Shown here piece after piece: positions 17,832 to 25,123 of a stretch of 64,000 bases of DNA; positions within the stretch are counted from its first letter, which is position 1, and each line of letters starts with the position of its first letter. The position numbers were made by a program, and so were the translations under genes. The notes beneath the pieces are model-generated. The model had not been told where the DNA came from, made no database searches, and worked only from the letters and a program-made list of their open reading frames with translations. Origin of the DNA: Verrucomicrobiales bacterium (lineage in GTDB: Bacteria; Verrucomicrobiota; Verrucomicrobiia; Verrucomicrobiales; DEV007). The stretch is taken from positions 186,001-250,000 of the forward strand of contig JAEUHI010000048.1 in the NCBI GenBank assembly GCA_016795385.1. Direction: 5' to 3'.

Positions 17832-19801
17832 GGAAGCGAAGTTTGGCGATAAGCGAGGACGCGGGAAGTTGGCACGTTGAGGCGGCCCTCCCCGCCGTCG
17901 CGGAGGGAAAGGTAAGGATCGGCCAACTCCCCTTCGAGCCGCTCCCCGCCCTTCAGGAAAAAGGTGAAACGCTCCGGGGTCTCCGGCTCGGTGGACCGCT
18001 GGAAACGTTCGATCCGGGCGGCATCGATGTTCACCAGGGCGGCCCCATCCCGCAAAACAAGCGGCTTGTCATCGAGCGTGGCGCTGAAACACTCATTTCC
18101 TTTCAGCAACACCCCGCTGGCAGGTCCCACACCGATGGGCAATTCAACAAAATCCAACCACTCCTGCCCGCGCCCGAGTGAAGCCACCGTGTTTCCAGAG
18201 ACGCGCCAGACTTGATCGACCATGGCCAGAGGTATCTCCACCGCTTTTCCGCCACCCGTCTCGAACGTGAGCGATTCCCCCGCAAAGACGATTGCCTGGA
18301 CCGATCCATCCGAAGTCAACACGGCGAAGGGCAAGCCCGCCTGTTCGCGCGGAGCGATCTCCTGGATATCCGCCCAAGGACGGCTTTCGCGTCCCCAGGG
18401 GCCGATCCAAGTCACGACGCTTGCTTTGTCTCCCATCACCGGCATCACCATCCCATTGGCCAATTCCAGGAAATGCGTGACACCCGAAGCCGCTTCTCCG
18501 TCCTCCCCGGCCGTAGCCAGGAGGAGCAAACGGGTGGCCGCGGGATCGATCATCTCGGTCGCGCCTGAAACGGTCCATTTCAGAGCCCCTTTCACAGCCG
18601 GCCCGGTCAGCACGGATCCATCGCGCAAGTACCATTTGGGCTGCAGCCCCTGCCCGGATCCCCCGACGATCGCCGCGAGCTTGGACACGGGAAACGTTGT
18701 CTCACCAACAAAAGGCACCTCGATGGAAATCTCGCCCGCCCGATCGAGCACCCCGGCGAGCGGCGTCGCCGGCCCCATCCACAACAAATCTTCGGAGCGG
18801 CGTCGCGTCCCGAATCGCTCCATCAGCTCATTAAGCGCGACGAGTGAGCGCTGGCGCGCGGGGGTCACGGAATCCGGCACGAAGGCATCCGCGACGAGAT
18901 TCACGAATTGGTCACGCGACTCGGCGGGAATTCCCGGATCCAGCCACTGCCCCCGTTGCGCGAATGGAGCAAAGGCAGCCACGTCCTGCGAGACCTCCGG
19001 AAGATTCCGCTGCAGGATCCAGTGAATGAGCCGACGGCTCTGCCCGGGAGGCACCGTCACGGAATAAACGAAAACCAATTCCCGAAGATTCGCCGACGCC
19101 TTCAACTGAGGTTTTTGACCACCTTTTTCACTCCCCAGCAGAAAAAACGTATCATGCCTTCCTTCGGTAGGACTGAAGTGAACCCCGAGGCTGATATCCC
19201 CGGGACGCAGTTCCAAGGCGGGCTCGGTGCCGAGGACTCCCCCGCCCGTGCCATGAAGGCTTTGCCAGGCAAAGGGATAGGTGGTTCGCAAAACCACGGA
19301 GAGGGTCCGTTCCGCACTGCCGGTATTGGCGAAGGTATCGAGGATACGCACTCCCGAACGCCGCGTATCGAACCAAAAATCCCGAGAGAGAGTGAGACCG
19401 GCACGCTTTTCCTCCAGCACCACATCGACCTTCTCCGCCCCGAGACTGGGGTCGCGCACCGCGCCGGTGGTCGGAGTGAAAGGCTCGCCCTCGACGATCA
19501 GGTTCAAGCCGGACTGCAGGTATTGGGTATCACCCGAGATCAGCGCGCCATTGTCGAGCGCCTGCCAGAGAAAGCCGGCTTCGTCCTGGATCTGGAAGAA
19601 GCGCTCGGGCAGCTCTTCCAGCACCACCGGATCCCGGGAAGGGTCGGCTTTTGCCGCCTCCTGCGCGCCGAGCGTCATCGATGCGCCTATCCCGAAGCCG
19701 ATCGTCGCGGCGAAGCGTAGGAAGCAAAGAGCTGGAGGCGAAAATGACACGATCCGTGAAATGTAACGATTCTCAGTCGCTTGGAAACTCAAAATTCCCA
19801 C
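17828..19801 (-). CDS. secreted beta-rich protein, first gene of the MoxR operon
   Basis: A 657-residue protein with an N-terminal signal region (LRFAATIGFGIGASMTLGAQ). The GTG at 19801 is the first in-frame start; a start further in cannot be excluded because the hydrophobic core begins late. Beta-rich, with an N-terminal half shared with the next gene (EEKRAGLTLSRDFWFDTRRSGVRI is the counterpart of its RRVRLLDEQGG block) and a second half with repeats such as LRDGSVLTGPAVKG and LKGGERLEGELADP. It lacks the C-terminal HEAT-like tail of its paralogue. As the first gene of the eight-gene unit it is likely to define the stoichiometrically most abundant product. Confidence 0.72.
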   Translation of the reverse strand: MGILSFQATENRYISRIVSFSPPALCFLRFAATIGFGIGASMTLGAQEAAKADPSRDPVVLEELPERFFQIQDEAGFLWQALDNGALISGDTQYLQSGLNLIVEGEPFTPTTGAVRDPSLGAEKVDVVLEEKRAGLTLSRDFWFDTRRSGVRILDTFANTGSAERTLSVVLRTTYPFAWQSLHGTGGGVLGTEPALELRPGDISLGVHFSPTEGRHDTFFLLGSEKGGQKPQLKASANLRELVFVYSVTVPPGQSRRLIHWILQRNLPEVSQDVAAFAPFAQRGQWLDPGIPAESRDQFVNLVADAFVPDSVTPARQRSLVALNELMERFGTRRRSEDLLWMGPATPLAGVLDRAGEISIEVPFVGETTFPVSKLAAIVGGSGQGLQPKWYLRDGSVLTGPAVKGALKWTVSGATEMIDPAATRLLLLATAGEDGEAASGVTHFLELANGMVMPVMGDKASVVTWIGPWGRESRPWADIQEIAPREQAGLPFAVLTSDGSVQAIVFAGESLTFETGGGKAVEIPLAMVDQVWRVSGNTVASLGRGQEWLDFVELPIGVGPASGVLLKGNECFSATLDDKPLVLRDGAALVNIDAARIERFQRSTEPETPERFTFFLKGGERLEGELADPYLSLRDGGEGRLNVPTSRVLAYRQTSLP

Positions 19802-19808
19802 GCTTTTT

Positions 19809-19839
19809 GTTGAAAACCCGCGCCATTGCGCGTTTCAAC
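19809..19839. promoter_or_regulatory. inverted repeat in the divergent promoter region
   Basis: Between the divergently transcribed MoxR operon and the Fe-S gene pair lies a dyad: outer arms GTTGAAA (19809-19815) and TTTCAAC (19833-19839), inner arms CGCGC and GCGCG around a CATT loop, with a 3-base bulge on the left. Its place in the only gap that can hold both promoters suggests an operator. I could not assign -35/-10 boxes with confidence. Confidence 0.4.
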
Positions 19840-19918
19840 CGCTCGATTTTGCGATTGAATCAACGGTGATTGCCCGCCATCGTTCGACCAAGTTTTTCCT
19901 TCCCAACTTCTGCCTGTT

Positions 19919-20281
19919 TTGAGCGACCTGCCTGCCAAGATTCTTTACTGCCGCTGTGCCTTCGCCCAAGCCGTGCCCGAGGCCACGAAAAACGCCGTCC
20001 TAGCAGGGCTCTGTGAGTCCGGAGTGTCTTTCGAGAGCGTGGCCGATCTATGCGAGATGTCCGCCCGAAAAGACGCCCGCCTCGCCGAGATCCTCGCCGG
20101 CGATGAGCCCGTCCGCATCGCTGCCTGTTATCCGCGCGCCGTGAAGTGGCTGTTTCATCACGCCGGCGCGCCCTTGCCCGACGACGGGCGCGTCGAGGTG
20201 CTCAACATGCGCGACACTCCCGCCGACGACATCGTCTCGTCCCTCCTCTCCGACTCCCGTTCCTTTTCCCCGGCCGAATGA
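19919..20281 (+). CDS. small Cys-containing protein, partner of the dicluster ferredoxin
   Basis: A 120-residue cytoplasmic protein starting at a TTG (19919) with no signal peptide. Cysteines occur in a YCRCAF motif near the N-terminus, in GLCES and DLCEM, and in AACYPRAVKWLF. This spacing is reminiscent of the HdrA/MvhD-type iron-sulfur subunits, but I cannot assign a domain. Its TGA overlaps the ATG of the next gene (ATGA), showing translational coupling with a protein that binds two Fe-S clusters, so it is probably its redox partner or assembly factor. Confidence 0.65.
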   Translation: MSDLPAKILYCRCAFAQAVPEATKNAVLAGLCESGVSFESVADLCEMSARKDARLAEILAGDEPVRIAACYPRAVKWLFHHAGAPLPDDGRVEVLNMRDTPADDIVSSLLSDSRSFSPAE

Positions 20282-21153
20282 AAAACGAGATCCATCCCGT
20301 CCAGGTCATTCTGTATGAAGGCAACGGTGCCCACCCATGGGAACGCGACTGCCGCCTCTCCGTGACCGCTTCGCTCCTCGATCAGGGTTACTCCGTCCTC
20401 CGCGTCACCGAGGCGGCGGGAGGCGGCGCCGCAATGCGCACCACCGCCGAGATTCCCGTGATCGTCCTCGGACGCTTCACCGGACCCGCTCCGGAGATCG
20501 TGGATGGTGCCGGATCGCTGCGCATCGCCACCCGCGACACCGGAGGCCTCGGGGCAGAAGAGATCCTCTCTCTCGTGGCCACCGTCCGCGACGAACTCGG
20601 GGCAGAGCTCAATCGTCCCGGACAAACGGGAGCGTGGAAACCCTGGTTTCCCGTGATCGATTACGACCGTTGCACAAACTGCATGCAGTGCCTCAGCTTC
20701 TGCCTCTTCGACGTCTACGGCGTCGACGAGGACAAACGCATCCAGGTGCAGAACAACGACAACTGCAAGACGAACTGCCCCGCCTGCTCGCGCGTTTGTC
20801 CCGAGGTGGCGATCATGTTTCCGAAATACTCCGCCGGCCCCATCAACGGGGAAATGGTGAAGCAGGAAGATCTCGCCCGCGAGAGCATGAAGATCGACAT
20901 TTCGAGCCTGCTCGGAGGCGACATTTACTCGAGCCTGAAGAACCGCAGCGAGAAGGCGAAATCGCGCTTCTCCAAGGAACGCAGCCCCGACAAGGCGCTC
21001 GATGAGCGGAAACGCTGCCTCACCCAGCTCCAACAGTCCGGAGTGATCCCGGCCGAAGTCCTCGCCGAACTCGACCTTTCCTCCCTGCCCTCGCCCGAAG
21101 CGATCCAGCGGAAGGCGAAGGAACTCGCGGCCCTGCGCGAGGCTCAAGGGTGA
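20278..21153 (+). CDS. protein with two [4Fe-4S] ferredoxin-type clusters
   Basis: A 291-residue protein. About 125 N-terminal residues form an alpha/beta domain I do not recognise (VQVILYEGNG ... IPVIVLGRFTG). It is followed by two cysteine sets, CTNCMQCLSFC near residue 131 and CKTNCPACSRVCP near 162, which together resemble a 2[4Fe-4S] ferredoxin although the second set has CxxxCxxCxxxCP spacing. The last 100 residues are charged and helical, ending with KRCLTQLQQSG and an Ala/Lys/Glu tail. It is cytoplasmic and most probably transfers electrons or senses redox state together with the protein encoded immediately upstream. Convergent with the next gene, 9 bp apart. Confidence 0.75.
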   Translation: MKNEIHPVQVILYEGNGAHPWERDCRLSVTASLLDQGYSVLRVTEAAGGGAAMRTTAEIPVIVLGRFTGPAPEIVDGAGSLRIATRDTGGLGAEEILSLVATVRDELGAELNRPGQTGAWKPWFPVIDYDRCTNCMQCLSFCLFDVYGVDEDKRIQVQNNDNCKTNCPACSRVCPEVAIMFPKYSAGPINGEMVKQEDLARESMKIDISSLLGGDIYSSLKNRSEKAKSRFSKERSPDKALDERKRCLTQLQQSGVIPAEVLAELDLSSLPSPEAIQRKAKELAALREAQG

Positions 21154-21162
21154 GCGAAAGAC

Positions 21163-22725
21163 TCAAAACGCCGCGCGGAACCGGTAGGCGAAGAGATCCG
21201 CATCACGCAGAGCGAAACGGAGCCGCACCGCCTTGCCAGCGAGCGAGGACACGTCCGCACCATTTTCCCAAACCACGACCCGCTCGATCGCATCACCGAA
21301 AAGTGGTTTGCACTCCGCGAGGGTGAATCCGGGGAAAGGCTTTCCGGCCTCATCTTGGATCTCGACGCGCACATCACCTGCCGCAGAGCTCGAGAAATTC
21401 AGTGCGAGGTCGTTTCCGTTGATTGCCGTTTTGGGAAAAACGATCGGCTTGGTCACCACCTCCCCTCCCGAGAGCGGTGCCTTAACCGAAACAAACCCAT
21501 CGAGGCGCAGACTGTATCGTCGCAGGAGACTGCTTTTGCCGGTCCAGTAGCTCTCCGTCGCGAAGAAGGAAAGTTCGTCCGGCCCTCCCTCGAAGCTGCC
21601 CTTCGTTTCCACGGGTCCCCACGCGAGATATTGATGGCCGTAATGCCAGGTGCCTTCGCGTTCCGGCCCGGGGCGGAGAAAGGCCTCGTTCCAACGTTTG
21701 AAGGTCACCCCGTCGCGTCCCGCCATGAAGAGGCCCTCGGTCAGGGCCGTGCCGTAGCGTTCGCTCGCCTTGGCACGGTCCTCGCGGGCGGCGAGTTCGG
21801 GCAGGGCGCGCATCGAGTCGGACCAGCCGCGCTCGATGTAGCGGGTCGGGAATCCGATGAGAAGATGCGGGGCGCGGGAGTAGGGTTTGACCCCGTTCGT
21901 GTAGAGCTGCTCGTCGGGCGAATCCACATAGCGCAGATCGTGAGGCGACTCCCAGTGGATCAGATCCTTCGACACCGCCGTGCGGATCGCACGGTTTCCC
22001 TCCGGCTTCCAGGTCTCGCCGGTCGTCGTGCCGCCGGTGAAGGTCCGCCAGTAGGCCCGGTAAGCGTCAATGTTCGGATCGTAGAAGGCGAGATTTTGGG
22101 AATCAAAAGCGCCCTCGGTGAGGATCGGCTCGGGATGGGCGAGGTTCCAGTGGAGGCCGTCGGGCGATTGGAAAAGAAGGAGCCCGTGCGGTTTCTCCGA
22201 ACGGATGATCGCCTTGTAGCGGGCCTCGGGAGGACAGGCGGGGTTTTCATCCTTGAAGACCGCCGGATGCCCCGGGTCCGACTTCACCGCGCCGAAGGTC
22301 TCCGGGGCGAGGACGATGTTGTTCGCCTTCGAGCCTTGGAACTCGACCAAGCCCAGGTCCGGCTTGCGCCAGATGATGCCGTCGTCGCTCTCGGCGTAGC
22401 AGCAGAAGAGCGGGTGAGCGCCCGTGTTGACCTTGCCATCCTCCACCGCGATGTGCCAGGCCTTGTAATACATCCGGTACTTGTCACCGTCGCGGAAAAC
22501 GCTGTGGTATCCGGTGCCGGTGCCCTCCCAGGGGGCGTCGTGATCCAGGGCGATCTCGCGCGCGATCGGCTCATGCAACTCGAGCCGCGCCCCTCCCGAG
22601 ATCGACTCGATCAGCGAATCCTCGACAAACAACTCGCGGCGGGTGCCGATCTCGACGGGAGCGGCGGACAGGCCACCCGGAGAGAGGAGAAAGGCGAGGA
22701 CGGTCAAGCGCGATAAACTTCTCAT
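21163..22725 (-). CDS. secreted five-bladed-propeller-like (GH32/GH43/sialidase-type) protein
   Basis: A 520-residue exported protein common in Planctomycetes and Verrucomicrobia. I chose the ATG at 22725 because it is preceded by a GAGG Shine-Dalgarno at -9 to -12 and begins a signal peptide (RLTVLAFLLSPGGLSAA); ATG 22740 is an alternative. The body shows the repeating pattern of glycosidase-like propellers: YHSVFRDGDKYRMYY, YAESDDGIIWRKPDLG, LLFQSPDGLHWNLAHPEP, AYWRTFTGG, TAVSKDLIHWESP. The C-terminal 100 residues are a beta-sandwich (VRVEIQDEAGKPFPGFTLAEC). Probably a carbohydrate-active or carbohydrate-binding enzyme; catalytic residues could not be identified with certainty. Confidence 0.75.
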   Translation of the reverse strand: MRSLSRLTVLAFLLSPGGLSAAPVEIGTRRELFVEDSLIESISGGARLELHEPIAREIALDHDAPWEGTGTGYHSVFRDGDKYRMYYKAWHIAVEDGKVNTGAHPLFCCYAESDDGIIWRKPDLGLVEFQGSKANNIVLAPETFGAVKSDPGHPAVFKDENPACPPEARYKAIIRSEKPHGLLLFQSPDGLHWNLAHPEPILTEGAFDSQNLAFYDPNIDAYRAYWRTFTGGTTTGETWKPEGNRAIRTAVSKDLIHWESPHDLRYVDSPDEQLYTNGVKPYSRAPHLLIGFPTRYIERGWSDSMRALPELAAREDRAKASERYGTALTEGLFMAGRDGVTFKRWNEAFLRPGPEREGTWHYGHQYLAWGPVETKGSFEGGPDELSFFATESYWTGKSSLLRRYSLRLDGFVSVKAPLSGGEVVTKPIVFPKTAINGNDLALNFSSSAAGDVRVEIQDEAGKPFPGFTLAECKPLFGDAIERVVVWENGADVSSLAGKAVRLRFALRDADLFAYRFRAAF

Positions 22726-22856
22726 GGATCGCCTCAGCATGAAGGATCGCCCCACCTCCCGACAAGCTCCCCGAGGCGGCGGCATCGCGTGAGCGAAGAG
22801 GATTGCCGGAATGCCGTCGGAAGACTCATCATGCGGCTGAGAAACCTTTCCCCGCC

Positions 22857-23660
22857 ATGCCCGAGATCTACGGAAGCGACGCCTATTCACCCAAAGAAAT
22901 CGCCGAGCGCATCGAAGGCGTCGGCGTGCGCAAGGCCAACCTGCCCTTGCTCCCGATGGCCGCGCTCGGGGTCCTCGCCGGTGGGTTCATCGGACTCGGG
23001 GCCCTCTCCTTCAATCTCGTCGCCAGCGATCCCGATCTCGGCTTCGCGGCGAAACGCGTCCTTGGCGGCGTGGTGTTTTCGTTAGGGCTGATCCTCGTCG
23101 TCGTCGCCGGGGCCGAGCTTTTCACGGGGAACAATCTCATGGTCATGGCCCGCGTCCACGGCAAGATCACGACACGGCTGATGCTGCGCAACTTTGCCGT
23201 CGTTTTCGTGACGAATTTCATCGGGGCCTGCGGCCTCGCCGCGATCGTCGCCCTCTCCGGCCACGGCCGGATGAACGGCGGCCTCGTCGGGGAATCGGCC
23301 ATCGCCATCGGCCTCGCCAAATGCGAGATCGGCATGGCGGAGGCGTTTTTCAAGGGGCTCCTCTGCAATCTCCTCGTCTGCCTCGCGGTCTGGCTCGCGA
23401 TGGCGGGACGCAGCGTCGTCGATCGCGTTGTTGCCGTCATTTTTCCCGTCTCCGCCTTCGTCGCCGCCGGCTTCGAGCACAGCATCGCCAATATGTATTT
23501 TGTCCCGCTCGCGATCTTTCTCGCGGGCGACGCCGGACCCGAAGCCCTGAGCTGGTCGAACTTCCTCGTGAACAACCTCCTCCCCGTCACCCTCGGCAAC
23601 CTCGTCGGCGGGGCCGGCATGGTCGGCCTCGTCTACCACGTCATCTACGGACGGGAATGA
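22857..23660 (+). CDS. formate/nitrite transporter (FNT) family channel
   Basis: A 267-residue membrane protein of the FocA/NirC family. The pattern of six helices is visible, and the characteristic AGAELFTGNNLMVM (residues about 83-95) and KCEIGMAEAFFKGLLCNLLVCLAVWLAM segments, with GLLCNLLVCLAVW being the family signature, are present, followed by GFEHSIANMYFVP. These channels conduct formate, nitrite, hydrosulfide or short anions. ATG at 22857 starts MPEIYGSDAY, the normal N-terminus; upstream in-frame ATGs are less suitable. Divergently transcribed from the propeller-like gene 21163-22725 with 131 bp between them. Confidence 0.93.
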   Translation: MPEIYGSDAYSPKEIAERIEGVGVRKANLPLLPMAALGVLAGGFIGLGALSFNLVASDPDLGFAAKRVLGGVVFSLGLILVVVAGAELFTGNNLMVMARVHGKITTRLMLRNFAVVFVTNFIGACGLAAIVALSGHGRMNGGLVGESAIAIGLAKCEIGMAEAFFKGLLCNLLVCLAVWLAMAGRSVVDRVVAVIFPVSAFVAAGFEHSIANMYFVPLAIFLAGDAGPEALSWSNFLVNNLLPVTLGNLVGGAGMVGLVYHVIYGRE

Positions 23661-23667
23661 TTCAGGC

Positions 23668-23703
23668 CCACAATTCCTGTCGCGGCCGCGACAAGAATTG
23701 TGG
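23668..23703. terminator. long palindrome between convergent genes
   Basis: A 36-base palindrome with one mismatch (18-bp stem centred on a NotI-like GCGGCCGC) occupies nearly the whole 46-bp gap between two convergent genes. There is no T-tract, so it is best described as a possible bidirectional termination or mRNA-stabilising hairpin. Confidence 0.5.
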
Positions 23704-23706
23704 CCG

Positions 23707-25113
23707 TCACCCGATTAGCTCGTGGATCACGCCCTTGCCCTCGAAGCCGGTGAGGCGCTGTTCGAGTCCGTTGTGATACCAGGTGAGCTTCTCGTGATCG
23801 ATCCCGAGCAGTTGCAGGGCCGTCGCGTGGAGTTCCCAACTGTGCATCACCTTCTCGACCGCCTCGTAGCCGAGCTCATCGGTTGCCCCGTAACCCGTCC
23901 CCGCCTTGATCCCGCCGCCGGCGATCCAACTGGTGAAGGCCCCTGCATTGTGATCGCGCCCTTTCCCGGCCCCTTGCGCCGCGGGCTGGCGGCCGAATTC
24001 GGAGGTGCAGATCACGAGCGTGTCATCGAGGAGACCGCGGGCCTTCAGGTCGATGAGCAGGGCCGAGGCACCCGCGTCAAGCACCTCGCCCCAGTAACCG
24101 TGGTCCCGGACAATGTCTTCATGACTGTCCCAATTCGGACGGATCTTATTCGCGGTCGTGTTTTCCGCCCCGCAGTAGATCTGCACGAAACGCACCCCGC
24201 GTTCGGCGAGGCGCCGGGCGAGGAGACACTGCCGGCCGAAGGGTCCCGTCTCGGGATGATCGAGGGCGTAGAGTTGTTTCGTCAGGGCGGTCTCGCCCGA
24301 AAGATCGGTCACCTCGGGCGCGGAAAGCTGCAACCGCGCCGCCATCTCATAGGCGGCGATGCGCGCTTCGAGTTCGCTGTTGCCCTCGCGACCGCTGCGG
24401 TGGAGACGGTTGACCTGTTCGAGGAACTCTAGTCCGGCGCGATCGGTGCCGGGGCTCACTCCTTTCGCCTCCTTGGGCGGGAAGAGGTCCGCGATGGGTT
24501 GGTCGGGATTGTTTGCTTCGAGGGTCGTGGCCTGGTGCATCGCCGGGAGGAAACCCGCGCCCCAGTTGATGATCCCGCCCGGAGGCAGTCCCCGCGGATC
24601 GGGCAGCACGACAAAGGCGGGTAGATTCTCGCTTTCACTGCCGAGACCGTAGGTGACCCACGATCCCATGCTCGGGTAACCCGGTAGGGTGTGGCCCGTG
24701 TTCATCAGGAAACAGCCCGGACCATGCAGGGCCGTGGTGCTCTTCATCGAATAGATGAAGGCCATGTCATCGACGCAACGGGCGAGGCGCGGAAAGAGAT
24801 CGCTCACCCAACGGCCCGACGCGCCGTGCTGGCGGAACTTCCATTGGCTCGGGTAACAATTGCCCGGCTTCGAGGCGAAGAACTGGAGTTTGCCGTCGGG
24901 ATCGAAGGGCTGACCGGCACGGCGCTCCAGCTCCGGCTTGTAGTCGAAGGTATCGACCTGGCTCCACCCGCCCGGACAAAAGATCTGGATGACCCGCTTC
25001 GCCCGCGGCGCGAAATGCGTCGTCGCCCCGAGCGAGTCGCGGCTGAGCAGCGCGGACAAGGCCAGCCCGCCGAAACCGCCTCCGGCGGTCTGGAGAAACT
25101 GACGTCGGTTCAT
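23707..25113 (-). CDS. DUF1501 (Tat-exported) protein
   Basis: A 468-residue protein of the DUF1501 family, related in fold to sulfatases and alkaline phosphatases. MNRRQFLQTAGG is the twin-arginine signal, and conserved family segments follow: FCPGGWSQVDTFDYKP, MKSTTALHGPGCFLMNTGHTLPGYPSMGSW, NWDSHEDIVRDHGYWG, CTSEFGRQPAAQGAGKGRDHN. The ATG at 25113 lies 11 bases after the restored stop of the upstream gene; an ATG at 25134 would overlap that gene. DUF1549/DUF1553 and DUF1501 genes occur as pairs in Planctomycetes and Verrucomicrobia and are believed to act together in the periplasm on polysaccharides, although their reactions are not established. Confidence 0.9.
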   Translation of the reverse strand: MNRRQFLQTAGGGFGGLALSALLSRDSLGATTHFAPRAKRVIQIFCPGGWSQVDTFDYKPELERRAGQPFDPDGKLQFFASKPGNCYPSQWKFRQHGASGRWVSDLFPRLARCVDDMAFIYSMKSTTALHGPGCFLMNTGHTLPGYPSMGSWVTYGLGSESENLPAFVVLPDPRGLPPGGIINWGAGFLPAMHQATTLEANNPDQPIADLFPPKEAKGVSPGTDRAGLEFLEQVNRLHRSGREGNSELEARIAAYEMAARLQLSAPEVTDLSGETALTKQLYALDHPETGPFGRQCLLARRLAERGVRFVQIYCGAENTTANKIRPNWDSHEDIVRDHGYWGEVLDAGASALLIDLKARGLLDDTLVICTSEFGRQPAAQGAGKGRDHNAGAFTSWIAGGGIKAGTGYGATDELGYEAVEKVMHSWELHATALQLLGIDHEKLTWYHNGLEQRLTGFEGKGVIHELIG

Positions 25114-25123
25114 GAGCGGGCGA

